DNA of 64,000 bases from Moringa oleifera. Taxonomy: Eukaryota; Streptophyta; Magnoliopsida; Brassicales; Moringaceae. The notes under the pieces were generated by a model that saw nothing but the letters and a program-made list of their open reading frames with translations, had not been told where the DNA came from and did not search any database. A program made the position numbers and the translations under genes. Where the stretch lies: contig JAJFZO010000229.1 in the NCBI GenBank assembly GCA_021397835.1, positions 186,001 to 250,000 of the forward strand, read 5' to 3'. Shown here piece by piece: positions 11,881 to 22,836 of this stretch; within the stretch, counting starts at the first letter, position 1; the number at the start of each line of letters is the position of its first letter.

Positions 11881-13326
11881 GCTTCCCATTGCGCTTTTAT
11901 TTCTGTGTTTTAATTCATTCTTTTATATCTTCCATTATTCGTCTAAAGGTAGCCCCGTATACCGTCGATCTAGTAGATCCAACCCACCTAGCCAAAGTTT
12001 CCACTGTTTTAATCTGATAGAGTCAGATTTTACTTTTACAGCAAGCGAGAACTGTTAACTTTAGGAAAGGTGGGGCCACGCGGCGCAGTTGCACGTGGAC
12101 AGATGTACCATGACCTTAGCTGGTCAAACAACACCAGAACTGTATTGGGCAGTATTTATTCCAAGGCTGCAATCCCATTTATTTGTGGCCTAGTGCCATC
12201 TACATATCTATAAGCTAAATTAATTTTTACATAAACTTTTAAGTAAGTTATTTTAATTTTGTAAGATGAAAATTATTTTAAATCGTGATTTTGATTGTTA
12301 ATTAATTTTTAACTTTTAAAATATTTTTTGATAAATTTTGATTTATTATTTTTATTTATATTGAACCTAAATAAAAATTAATTATAAAAAATAATAATAT
12401 TTTTATTATTGAAATATCTAAAAAATTATTCAAATAAATTTTACACTCTATTTTTGATTTTATCTCTTAATTATGAATAATTTTAGAGTAATGAACTATT
12501 TTGTATGAATTTTTAAAATTTTTTATAGTATAATATTTCTAAAAATATTTTTAGTGTTAAAAATTTTAATTTTTTAATAGTAATTTGAATTTTTTTATCT
12601 ATATAAAGATTTTTAAATTAAAATTTATATTTTTAATTTAAATATTTTAAATATTTAAATTTTTTAATAGAACTCAATTTTATCTAAATTAATAAGTCAT
12701 AATTTGTTTGACGAGAGAATTAAATTTAGGATTTTAAATGATTTTAATTTTAATTTAAACATTAAATAATTCAGAAAAATTTTAATTATTTTATTTTATT
12801 TTATTTTTATAGTTAAATATTACAAAACTACCTTAATAAAATATTATATTTGTTATTCTAAGAAATATGATAATTTAATAATTTAATATCTTAAAAATTA
12901 ATAAAAATATATATTATTCGCCCATTTTACTTTAGTATCACAAATTTTGTCAACAAATTAAAATAAATTATGTAGAAAACATGATTCTTATCAAATAATT
13001 TATTCTCGTATTACATGTTAAAAAACAATTTAATATGTAACTTTAAGTGTAAATATAAAAAATTAATTAAATTCACTTTTTAATTTAAAATTATGATGTA
13101 ATTATATATTTAATATTTATATTTTAATTGTTATAAAAAAGTTTAATATTTGGGTTATTGAAATTATAAGTTAAAATTTATTATTTAAAATTTTAATTTT
13201 TATAATTCTTATTAAAAAATTATTTTAAATTATGAGTTTTATTTTTTCTTTTTAATCAAACCTTAAATTTTAAAACGTATTAAACAAATCCTAATTTATT
13301 GATTTTATTCAAATTAAAATAATTTT

Positions 13327-13851
13327 GGATAAGCATTACATTAAACCTTATTATGCTAACGATCAAACTCTTATGTTCAAAAAGTAGTAAATCTTTATCA
13401 ACGTCGTAATAAATCTCTATCAAGGTCGTGATTAAAACTTTATTTTATATAATTATGAAAAATTAATGATATTTTTATTATTGAAGTATGTCTCAAAATA
13501 ATTTAATGTATTTTTTTCTTTTGTTTTGAGTTTATTTTTAAAATTTGAATAATTCTAGATATAAGTTTTATTTTTTTATAAATTTTTTAAAATTTTGATC
13601 ATATAAAATTTTAAAAAATATTTTTAGCACTCAAAAATTTAAAAATTTTTTGTGATAATAACTTGAATATTATATATATATATATAAAATTTTAAGTCAA
13701 AATTCATTGTATAAAATTTTTAATTTAAACCTTTATAATTTTTTAGTTTTTAATAAAATTTAATTTAATCTAATTGATAGATATTTATTATTTTTTAAAT
13801 ATAAAAATTTGATCAGTAATATAAGAGTAAGATTTTATGAAATCTTTATCC
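13327..13851. mobile_element. AT-rich MITE-like element (family A)
   Basis: The left end reads ggataagcattacattaaac and the right end, complemented, reads ggataaagatttcataaaat. The matching continues to gatcaaa on both sides, giving a terminal inverted repeat of roughly 45-50 bases. The element is about 525 bases long and contains no gene. Its interior shares phrases (ttattattgaagta, gataataacttgaat, taatttaatctaattgata) with copies at 35225-35737 and 56420-56956. Confidence 0.6.
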
Positions 13852-14214
13852 AATAATTTTTGACAAATCAATTATTTTTATAATTTTTAATTTTTTATAA
13901 TATAACTTTTTAAAAATTTAATATTAAAAATTTATTTTTTATAATAATAATTTAAACAGTTTTTTATATATGTCAAAATTTCAAAAAATCATCAATTTCA
14001 ATGTTTTTATTTTCAATTTTTTAATAAAATTTAATTTGATTTAAATTGATAAATTTTTTTAAAAACTTAAAATTTAATTAAATAATTAAATTATAATTCA
14101 AAATTTTGAAATATTTTTATCTTTAAAATATGAAATAAAAAATAAGTATAATTTAATATTTTTTATTTAATTTTATTTTAAAAAAAGTATTTTCGAATTT
14201 CAAATTGATGAGTG

Positions 14215-14530
14215 GAAAGGCAAAGTCCCGCTCGCCGTTATTACGACTTTCCCGTTAACTGCAAGTTTTCAGTTTCCGTGTAAACTGTTAAACACAGCAA
14301 ACGGCTGAAGGCGGGAGGAAACATAATTGCCCGCATCCTACCTGGCCCGCTGACTAACGCTTCACCCAATGCTTATTTGCCACGTCAGCCTCGCAGACTT
14401 TACATAGGATGCTCCTCGCATGATGTGAGGATGTATTTCTATAATATGTATACGCAGGCAAGATAGGACAGTGATCCACTGTGTTCAGTGCTCTGTCATT
14501 ATTGTAGTTATCCTGTCAATGATTCCCACG
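14215..14530. other. GC-richer island without a gene
   Basis: About 315 bases of much higher GC content sit inside AT-rich repeats. It contains gccacgtcagcctcgc and the dyad ctcgcatgatgtgag. No long open frame, tRNA or snRNA was recognised. It may be a decayed gene or promoter fragment. Confidence 0.35.
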
Positions 14531-15401
14531 TTTGAATAATAGCTACTTGACTTTCATTAAATTCAAAACTGGTTTAAAAAAGAAAAAAAAAAAGAATTCA
14601 AGGTTAATATTGGAAAAATACATATTAAAAATAAAAACTAACACAATTATTGAAGTATTTTATCAATCAGTAATTTATAGTAAAATAACAAGATATAAAA
14701 GTTTATTTTACCCATGGATATATAAAAATTTTGACTTTTTTTACATATTTATAGATATATTTTAAAATTTTTAAAAATTATTATTATGAAATATGTGAAC
14801 AAAAATTAAAAAATAAATATAAAAATAAATTTTAAATTAAACTCATATTTTAATTCAAATTTTGATGCATCAATTCGATCAAATAAATTTTATATTTTAT
14901 TTCAAACTCATTTTTGAAATTTAAATTTTTGTATTCATAAAATTATTTTTTATAATTTTTTAAAAATATTTTTGATATTTAAAAATATTTTGTGAAGGTA
15001 CTTTAAATATCATTTTTATTTTTATAAAAAATTTAAGTTAAAATTGATGGTAAATATTTTTAGTTTTTAAATATTTTTATTTTAAAATTTTTTATTAAAA
15101 TATAAATTAAACTAAATTAAAAAATAAAAGACATAATTAATCTAATGATATCCAAGGATGTAAAATAAAAAAAAAGGGAAACAATTTAAATTTAAATTTT
15201 TTATTTACTCAAAAATAAATAAATGAAATAGGGAACATTACATATATGGAAAGTGTCAGGTGATTTAATGTTTTATGTAATGTCACTTTTACCCTTCAGG
15301 TCCTGACGCTCCTCTCTGAAAAGACATGAACTGTTACAGTTCATTTTGAGATCTGGACCAACCACAAACAAGATTCTGAGTTTCTAACAGCTTTAATAAT
15401 T

Positions 15402-15410
15402 TATATATAG
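15402..15410 (+). promoter_or_regulatory. Probable TATA box of the kinesin gene
   Basis: tatatatag lies about 760 bases upstream of the kinesin ATG, at the point where base composition changes from AT-rich intergenic to transcribed-looking sequence. The long interval to the ATG could include a 5' untranslated intron. Confidence 0.4.
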
Positions 15411-16161
15411 TGACCAGCAACTGTGCAAAGAAAAGTTTCACCTCCTAATCAGGGACCAAAGAGCATTCAATCATTGAAAGTTTGACACCTACTCACATGG
15501 GTGTTTTTCCTTCTCTGTTTTGACAATTTTCGAGGAATTTTGAATCATTGCCGCTCCCCTTTTGACTTGTGCTTCTTCCTTGCTAGAAATCCTGTTAGGG
15601 TTTTGTAGTTTTATCTTTTTGTTCTTCTGAATCTAGCAAATTGAGCTCTGTTTTTCTTCTTTTTCTTTTGTTTTTCATAACTTGCTCATCAGTTGTTTGA
15701 TAACTAGCTTGTTAAAGAATCTTGGGTTCTAGCTGTGTTGGATGGTCTATGGCTTTTTTGAAAGTTTAAGTATACCTACTTTGGAATACTTTGAAATGAA
15801 GCAATCTCAATTCATTTTGAGTTTTTCACTTTTCTTTTGATTGGCAAGTTATTTCATATTTGAACTGGTTCAGCTTTTGTATTTTTCTCCTTGTAGGAAA
15901 TGTTATGGATCTCACTGTAACATTGGTGTTCATTAATTTGTAGTTCTTGTTTTGAAGTCTGAAAATATAAGCTTGCTTGCTTTTTTCGCTATCTGTAGTC
16001 TTTCTAGCATTATGGTTTTGCTCAAAAAACTGTAAACTATCTCCCTTTTCTACTTTTCTCCATGTTTTTTTTTCTGCGTACTGTTTGGGGAAAGTGTTCT
16101 TCGTAGAAATATTTGAGTTTCTTGAAAAGGATTGTCTGTTTTCACTCTCCTAAGCTGAGAA

Positions 16162-19064
16162 ATGTACGTTTCAACAGAAAGAGAAGAGACTTCTTTGCCT
16201 GTAGATAAGGCAAAAGAGTCTTTCAAGTCACCTTCAATGGAATCAAATCCTGATTCCCTTGATGGGTTTCCATCGGTCATTGAATTGGCTGATTCACCAC
16301 CTGTCTCTGCCATTTATACAGATGTGAATGTGGTTCCTGAGCATGAAAAGAGGGAGCTTGAGCAGTCCATAATGAACCTTGAAGGTAAGATTTCGTGTAT
16401 CAGTTGCAAGGAAATGAGCTCATTGTCTTGATTTAAGCATTAGAGATTGTTATCTGATCAGTTTACTTTGATTTTGAATTGGTTCTGTAGGAGAAATTGC
16501 ACAATTGAACCTAAAGCATAGGTCATTGGATGAGAAAAGAAGGGAAGCATTGAATAAGATATTAGACCTAAAAGGTAGTGATCATTATGTTCCTAACTGG
16601 ATGTTTCCTTGTTTTCTATTGTCTAATGACTTGATTTCAATTTGCAGGCAGTATAAGAGTGTTTTGCCGGGTTAGACCCTTCACATTAACAGACAAGGGA
16701 AGACTTCATGAACCCATTTCAATTTGGTTGGAGAATGTTGTGGTTAGATCAGTGGGAAGTAGGAAAAAGTTTGGATTTGATAAGGTGTTTCATCGAGCTG
16801 TAAAACAAGGTTAGCATCCAATTTCATGTGTATTTTCAGACTTCTGAGTTCTGTCATTGTAGTTTTGGTTTTAAGTTATGGTGGGAGACCTTACATGTTC
16901 TGCTTGAAACTCTGCAGAAGATGTTTTTGTCGAAGTTAAACCAATCCTTAGATCTGCTCTTGATGGCCATAATGTATGTATCTTGGCCTATGGTCAAACT
17001 GGCACCGGCAAGACATTTACAATGGTTAGTGATAGAGATTTCTGATTTCTGTTATTCTTGCATTCTTCTTGTTGAAGCTTTCATTATCTGTAATTGGATA
17101 AATAAAGGACTGGGATGATTTGATTATCCAGGATGGCACAAATGACCAACCAGGAATTGTTCCTCGAGCTCTTGAACAGCTTTTTCAGCAAGCCTCTTCA
17201 GATAACTCATGTTCTGTAACATTTTCAATGAGCATGTTGGAGGTTTACATGGGTAATCTGAAAGATCTGCTAGCTCCAAAACGAGCACTTAGAGTGCATG
17301 AAGCTGTAATGAAATGGTAATCAAATTTCTGGAGAAACCCTGTTCAAAAATTGAACATATAAATCAAAAGCCATTTGCTAATTGCTTACGATCATTTGGT
17401 TAACTGTACTACAGCAATCTGAATATTCAAACGGATTCAAAGGGATTTGTGGAGATTGAAGGTCTGACAGAAGTGCAAATCCCGGATCTTGCAACAGTGA
17501 AATGGTGGTATAAAAAGGGGAGCCGGTTCAGATCAACATCATGGACTAATGTGAACGAAGCATCTAGCAGGTCACACTGGTACGTCACTAGAGTTTGATT
17601 TTGTTTTCCTCTGCTGAAGTTCTTTGATGGGTTTAATTTCATTTGATGGTTACTTTATCTGTTTAGTTTCATATATCTAGCTTGATGAGGATCACCATTT
17701 TCCGAGGTGGGGAATCTCCAGAAGCTAAAACAGAAGTTAGCAAACTGTGGATGGTTGATCTCGGAGGAAGCGAGCGCTTGCTGAAAACTGGAGCAACCGG
17801 GCAAACCCTCGATGAGGGCAAGGCCATAAATCTCTCTCTTTCTTCTCTGGGAGATGTTATTGCCGCTCTAAGAAGGAAGAAGGGCCATGTTCCTTACAGG
17901 CAAGTTCTCCACATCTGTGCAAGATCATATACTCTAGGAATGCTCTCTTCAGGTGTTTCTTCTTTCCTAGTAATCAGATTTAAGCTTGTCTGAGATTAAC
18001 TTTTGCTGTTTTGGTTGCAGAAACAGCAAGCTTACTCAGATCCTTAAAGATTCTCTAGGTATAATCACCATCCTCTTTTATTTTGCCGGCATTGTCATGC
18101 TTGAATCAGAGAGAGCTTGAAAATGTTCTGTAGAATTTATAGCTTGCTTGTTGAAATCCTACTTGAAATATATGGAGATGGTACAGCAGCCTCTTAATTG
18201 TTTATCCTGGAAACAATCAAGTTTTGACATTTCTGAATCCACTTTATCCAGGTAGTGGCTCCAAGGTTTTGATGCTTGTACACATAAGCCCATGTGAAGA
18301 AGATGTCGCGGAGACAGTCTGTTCTCTGAACTTTACCAAGCGAGCAAGAGCAGTGGAATCTGTCAGAGAGCCAACAGAGGTACTGTTTTTGAATTTATTC
18401 CTGTCATATGTTTTTTGTCTGTTGCTGAAAGTTCTTCGTGAATATCCAGGACCTGAAGCAGCTAAGAGAAAAACGAATCACAGAGCTTGAGGAGGACATG
18501 AGAGCAGCTGAAGAAGAATCCCACAATATCAGGAATCAATTGCAGAAGGCTGAATTCCTCTTAAATGAAAGCAAGAAGGTGTTCTCAACCACTTACCAGG
18601 TTCCACAAAATGAGGAAAATAACCTGAAGAGCCCTGAAGAAAGTACAAATGAAGTCCCTGCCATGCCTGGCGTACCCAAGAAAGCTGTTAAACGAAACAT
18701 GAGAGGTTCTGTCCCACGTTTCATGGCTTCCACTGTTGCCAGCAGGCAAAGACAAGGTGCTTCAGAAATCGAAATTGGAGTCAGGGCCAGAAGTTTGAGA
18801 TCAATTGCTAGTAGAAGTTCAGTACAATTCTCCACTTCTCAATCCCTTAGTTTCTCTGATCTACGTTTCAGAGAACTGCTGCAAAGCTCAACGAAGAAAT
18901 CACGATATGCAGAGACAACTACTCTTGCAGGAGATAGCCTTAAATGCAATGGCTTGAATTCAAAGACACCCTGTTTGCCCCGAAGCAAGATGGTGACTTC
19001 ATTGGATTCAAACTTGAGAGTTACCCTTGCCCGGCACAGAAGAAGAATGTCTGATCTGATCTAA
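16162..19064 (+). CDS. Kinesin-14 motor protein (KIN-14 family)
   Basis: A microtubule motor ATPase of 641 aa. Ten coding exons fit splice signals and phase: 16162-16384, 16491-16574, 16648-16809, 16918-17024, 17132-17316, 17415-17579, 17681-17899, 18021-18058, 18252-18379 and 18450-19064. The first ~100 residues are a non-motor N-terminus ending in a short helical stretch. The motor runs from about residue 104 ([12 protein letters not shown], typical of kinesin-14) to about 435. It has P-loop GQTGTGKT (182-189), switch I ending SSRSHC (304-309) and switch II DLGGSER (335-341). A short coiled coil (about 438-490) and a basic, Ser-rich tail follow. Length and layout resemble the Arabidopsis KIN-14T/U branch; the exact subclass is inferred. 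Intron 7 uses a GC donor. The ATG is the first in a frame open upstream of the motor. Confidence 0.9.
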
Positions 19065-19345
19065 CAGTGAAAAGATTCCTATTTGTCAATCTTTTCTGGT
19101 TGTGTGGGTTTGTAACTTAAATTTTGATTCTTTTTCTCTGAAAAAGATAGGATTCTTGATCTGTAAGAGTCTGATTGGGATGGTGTGTGTTTAGGCTTGT
19201 GACAGGATCCCGGTTATCCTGCAGTTTATTTAGGCTTGACCTGTGCTCTTAAGTGTTTATTAACAGAGACTGCTGTAACCCACGTGGTGCTTGTAACATT
19301 GTCTACAAAATTGTATCATAAATGATAGAATTTCTGATAAAATTT
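19065..19345 (+). other. Kinesin 3' untranslated region
   Basis: Non-coding sequence of transcript-like composition follows the TAA. AATGATAGAA and TGATAAAATTTTG near 19320-19340 are possible poly(A) signals. Base composition reverts to AT-rich intergenic after about 19430. Confidence 0.4.
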
Positions 19346-19997
19346 TGTAGATTTTGGCATTGCTGCACAAAGAGAGGATGTTTTTCACAGTTATTTGAGC
19401 TTTTTTTGTTAACTTCTTTTAGAAAAATTGAAGGTTTTTTTTAATTATAATTATTATATTAAAGAGAAAAAATATAAAATTTTATATTTATAATTTTTTA
19501 ATTGTTTTCAATTATTATATACATTTTATAAAAAATATTTTAACTAACTATCATAACGATATAATCATCATTTATGTACTAAAAAGCATAGAATATTAAA
19601 ATTGACAGTTTATTGGATGAAAGTTTTACGTTGAAAAAATATAAAAATGTATATTTAAAATAGATTTGTTTTATTAAAAATAAAATTTCAAAAAATAAAT
19701 TTTAAATGTATAAAATTTTTTAAAAATTCAATAATATATTATCATTATAAATTGATTTCGTACATAGAAAATAAAAATTTAAATTTAAATTCAATTTGGG
19801 TTGGACTCAATTGGGCCGTGGCCCACTAGCTTCCACACATTAGCATCCTAACAGTGAGAAATCCAGACCCATAAAGCAAAGCACACCCAACAAGGATTTG
19901 TTTGCGGGAAACGACGCCGTGCGAGGAACCCAAAATATCGTGAAATTGGGAGCGAATTATGCTAAAATCACCAGAAGCGCACGAGGAAGTGTAAAGT
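19346..19997. other. Intergenic spacer and methyltransferase 5' region
   Basis: AT-rich to about 19790, then GC-richer from about 19800, where the promoter and 5' untranslated region of the next gene should lie. No separate gene was seen. Confidence 0.5.
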
Positions 19998-20396
19998 ATG
20001 GCGCTCTCGTCATCATCGGCATCGCAGAAGGGAATACTGATAACAGTGCCGGTTCTGGTTCTCAGTGCCTCTGCGGCGGCCATTTTCTTGTTCTTCCTAT
20101 TGTCTTCCCTCTCGACCTGCAATTGCCCTCCCATTCCTCAGAGAGTTGTCGTTTCGGGCCCCGGTGGCGGCAGCGCGGCTGAAGTGGTGGAGAGGGAGTC
20201 TGGGATGTTCGCAGAGCGAATATCGCCGACGGAGGATGACATCGAGTGGGTTAAAGATCAGATCCGAGTGAATGGTCTGCACATGCAAGACAATGTCCTC
20301 CGCAAGGGCATCAACCCCCGCACTCGGGCTCAGCAACTACAGGATCTAATCCAGTAATCACTCTCTTCATCACTTTCACGCTATATCTATATACTG

Positions 20397-20435
<39 letters not shown>

Positions 20436-21718
20436 TATACACACCTAATTGTATATTTGTGTTTATTTTGTTTTCCATTTGGTCAATTTTCTTTTTCTTC
20501 TTTTCGCAAAATCAGCAGCAGCCGTTGGTTTGAGTGTGTAACAGTGAAATATGAGATTCTGCTACTGCAAATTTTAGATTAGAGCTTGGAATAAATTTTC
20601 TGCTTGATCTCATATGGCTGTTAGTCTTAATGAATTGTAGATTTTATGCCACTATTTGATAGTGTACATATAGGTATATGTTTGTGCTCAGTATAGGAGC
20701 TAATTTAGGGTTTGATAAGTGCCATGATGCTGAATCTTGAACTTGAAAGCTACTCACCCTCTAGAAAAGTTCCAGAAATTAAGAAAAAGGGAACATTTAG
20801 TTATGTGAAACTTGAGAAAATAAACATGATTCTGGAGTAATGTTTTTGGTGATATTATACTTGAAGATTGGCCTTTTTCTAATAGATGTTCTCCTTGCAA
20901 CTTTACCTTTCTTTTCCCATCACATTTTACCCTCCTTAAGATTTCTTTGAAGTTTGAAGTTTGTGTTGGTAAAGAATTTTGGAGATGGATTTGTTTACTC
21001 TCTGTAAAATTTTGATCTATCTTTTGGGTGAAAAAATGTTATTAATCTGTTCAAAATTTCCAGATATAAGGGCATATCACACTATGAAGGACCTGAATCA
21101 AACAACCACACTGCCCTCCCATGCCCTGGTGAGCTCCTGGTTGAAGAGCACCATAGTAACTATGGTGAGCCATGGGCAGGTGGCCGAGATGTGTTTGAGT
21201 TCCTTGCTGAGTCTGCTCATCTAAAACCTGATTCACGTGTTCTTGAGATTGGATGTGGTACACTCCGGGTTGGTTTACATTTCATTCGCTACCTCAGTCC
21301 TGGTCACTTCCATTGTCTTGAGAGGGATGAGCTTTCTTTAATGGCTGCCTTTAGATATGAGCTTCCTTCCCAAGGTCTCCTGCATAAGCGCCCTCTCATT
21401 GTGAGAGGTGAGGATATGGAGTTCACCAAGTTTGGTTCAGGGGTCGAGTATGATTTGATATATGCTAGTGCTGTTTTTCTCCACATGCCGGACAAGCTTG
21501 TGTGGGTTGGACTAGAAAGGTTAGCAAATAAGTTGAAACCTTTTGACGGGCGGATATTCGTGTCACACAATATAAAGTTTTGTTCACGTTTGGGAGGAGA
21601 GGAGTGTACAAAGAGGCTTAAGAGTTTAGGGCTCAAGTATATAGGAAAGCATACACATGATAGCTTATTGTTCAATCACTATGAGATTTGGTTCGAGTTT
21701 AGGAGGTCTAAAGCATAG
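19998..21718 (+). CDS. Membrane-anchored SAM-dependent methyltransferase
   Basis: Two exons (19998-20353 and 21064-21718) encode 336 aa; the intron has a GT donor and CAG acceptor. Residues about 12-38 form one hydrophobic segment (ITVPVLVLSASAAAIFLFFL), suggesting a type II membrane anchor or uncleaved signal. A middle region includes DIEWVKDQIR. The C-terminal half is a class I methyltransferase domain with motif I VLEIGCGTLRVG (about 178-189), an acidic residue after strand 2 (HCLERDELS) and YDLIYASAVFLHM in motif IV. The substrate is unknown; plants have several such membrane-anchored SAM-methyltransferase superfamily proteins. The start was chosen as the first ATG before the membrane segment. 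Confidence is high for the fold, low for the reaction. Confidence 0.85.
20404..20444. repeat. (CA)n microsatellite in the methyltransferase intron
   Basis: An acacac run of about 26 bases is followed by interrupted atacat/acac, inside the only intron. It is likely polymorphic in length. Confidence 0.9.
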
Positions 21719-22836
21719 AAAAGTTGTAGGGAGCTCAATCTTCTTCGTAAGCTTAATTCTTTATAACTCTGTATCTGAAGCAAAAGCTATGGGTTAGCTT
21801 CTGTCTGCTTGTTGCATTATCTCCAATCATTTCCTCGATATTTTTGGAAGGATTGTTTTGGTATGATCCTGTTGGTGGATGCATGTGAAATGGAGTTGGT
21901 AAGTTCGCAGATTTATCACCTGGATGGATCAGTTTGTGAGCAGGCCTTTGGCTTTCTCTGTATTTTTTAAAGAAGTAGAGAATCATGTGTAATTTGTTAT
22001 TCAGCTCTGACGAGCTTCAAATTATTTGTAATTGTAACATTTTGCAGTGGCTAGTTCAATTTGAAATACTAGTTGAACAACTTCCTGTTTTTCAGATATC
22101 TACATTTGTTGTTTCACTCCCTGAAACTGTAAAGGGAATGGATGGTTTATTGCAGTTTGTCATATGCCTTCAACCATTGGCAATGCTAGTTGATTGTCAA
22201 TTTGTCTGCCAAGCCTGCTGCAGGAGGCATGATAATGGTTCTTTTGTTTTTGGATAAGATCTTTGGATGATATGATTTTTGGTGAACGCCTGATTTTTTT
22301 TTCTTGATATTGTTAAAATAAAATAAATATCTATATTTTTAATTTATTAAGTTTGTGTGAAGAAAAAAAATTAATCATTTATTTTTATGGAATTGATATA
22401 TATTAGTAATTTAAAAAAATAATAAAAATCAAATAAATGAAAAGAGGATTTTATATTATTTTTTATTAAATTAGAAAACAATGGAAATTGAGGCTGGCAT
22501 ACTCCATTCGCATTTTAATTTGTTGTGCTATTTTTTCTTGAAGGAAAATAGAAAGGAAAAAATGATATGAAATTGTAAAAAATGTATTTTTTGTAAAATA
22601 AAATTTGATTAAACTTATCATTTGTTAGGAAAACAAATAAGTTACCAGGAGCTTCAGGGTTGAGAAGCCCTGAAACGCCGCATTTCAAAGTGGAACATGC
22701 TTGCTGAAACGCGTCTCCTCAAGGAAAACCCCAAAGAAGACCAAGTTAAAACCCTATAGAGACTAGAGAGAGCGAGAGAAAGAGACAAGGGGTCTGAGGA
22801 CTAAACCATTTGGTCCATTTCATTGTCGATGCAAGG
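21719..22836. other. 3' region, AT-rich spacer and 5' region
   Basis: Transcript-like sequence continues to about 22260. Open frames there (for example 21985-22257) lack codon bias or motifs and look accidental. AT-rich spacer follows to about 22620, then GC-richer sequence leading into the next gene, including a gagagaga tract near 22765-22785. Confidence 0.45.

Larger units (their letters stand above)
6190..12060 (+). mobile_element. Endogenous pararetrovirus (Caulimoviridae, florendovirus-like), degraded
   Basis: A roughly 5.9 kb viral block, in order: a Tyr/Asp/Cys-rich segment, a Gln/Pro/Asn-rich segment, an aspartic protease, reverse transcriptase, RNase H, a second ORF that starts in an ATGA overlap with the first, an enhancer repeat, a TATA box and a leader with polyadenylation-type signals. 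There are no LTRs and no integrase, and the polymerase has pararetrovirus-type sequence blocks, which excludes an ordinary Ty3/gypsy element. The two-ORF order with an unknown second ORF is what I know of florendoviruses. Several stops and frame changes show a non-functional fossil. No movement-protein or coat-protein zinc-knuckle region was recognised. Confidence 0.75.
12060..15400. other. AT-rich intergenic with inverted-repeat elements
   Basis: No gene was recognised. Most of it is AT-rich repeat sequence, including one well-delimited element (13327-13851, listed separately) and fragments near 12380-12700, 13860-14100 and 14760-15110. Two GC-richer patches stand out. 12050-12200 contains ccacgcggcgcag and a G-box-like cacgtgg. 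14215-14530 contains gccacgtcagc. Neither has a convincing coding frame. Confidence 0.6.

Noticed and set aside
6190..12060. Interpretation as an LTR retrotransposon
   Set aside because: No integrase domain, no LTR pair with TG..CA ends and no polypurine tract next to an LTR; polymerase blocks are of Caulimoviridae type.
22810..22836. Upstream TTG start for the SEC-C gene
   Set aside because: Nuclear plant genes start at ATG; the first ATG in frame is at 22837 and gives a normal targeting peptide.
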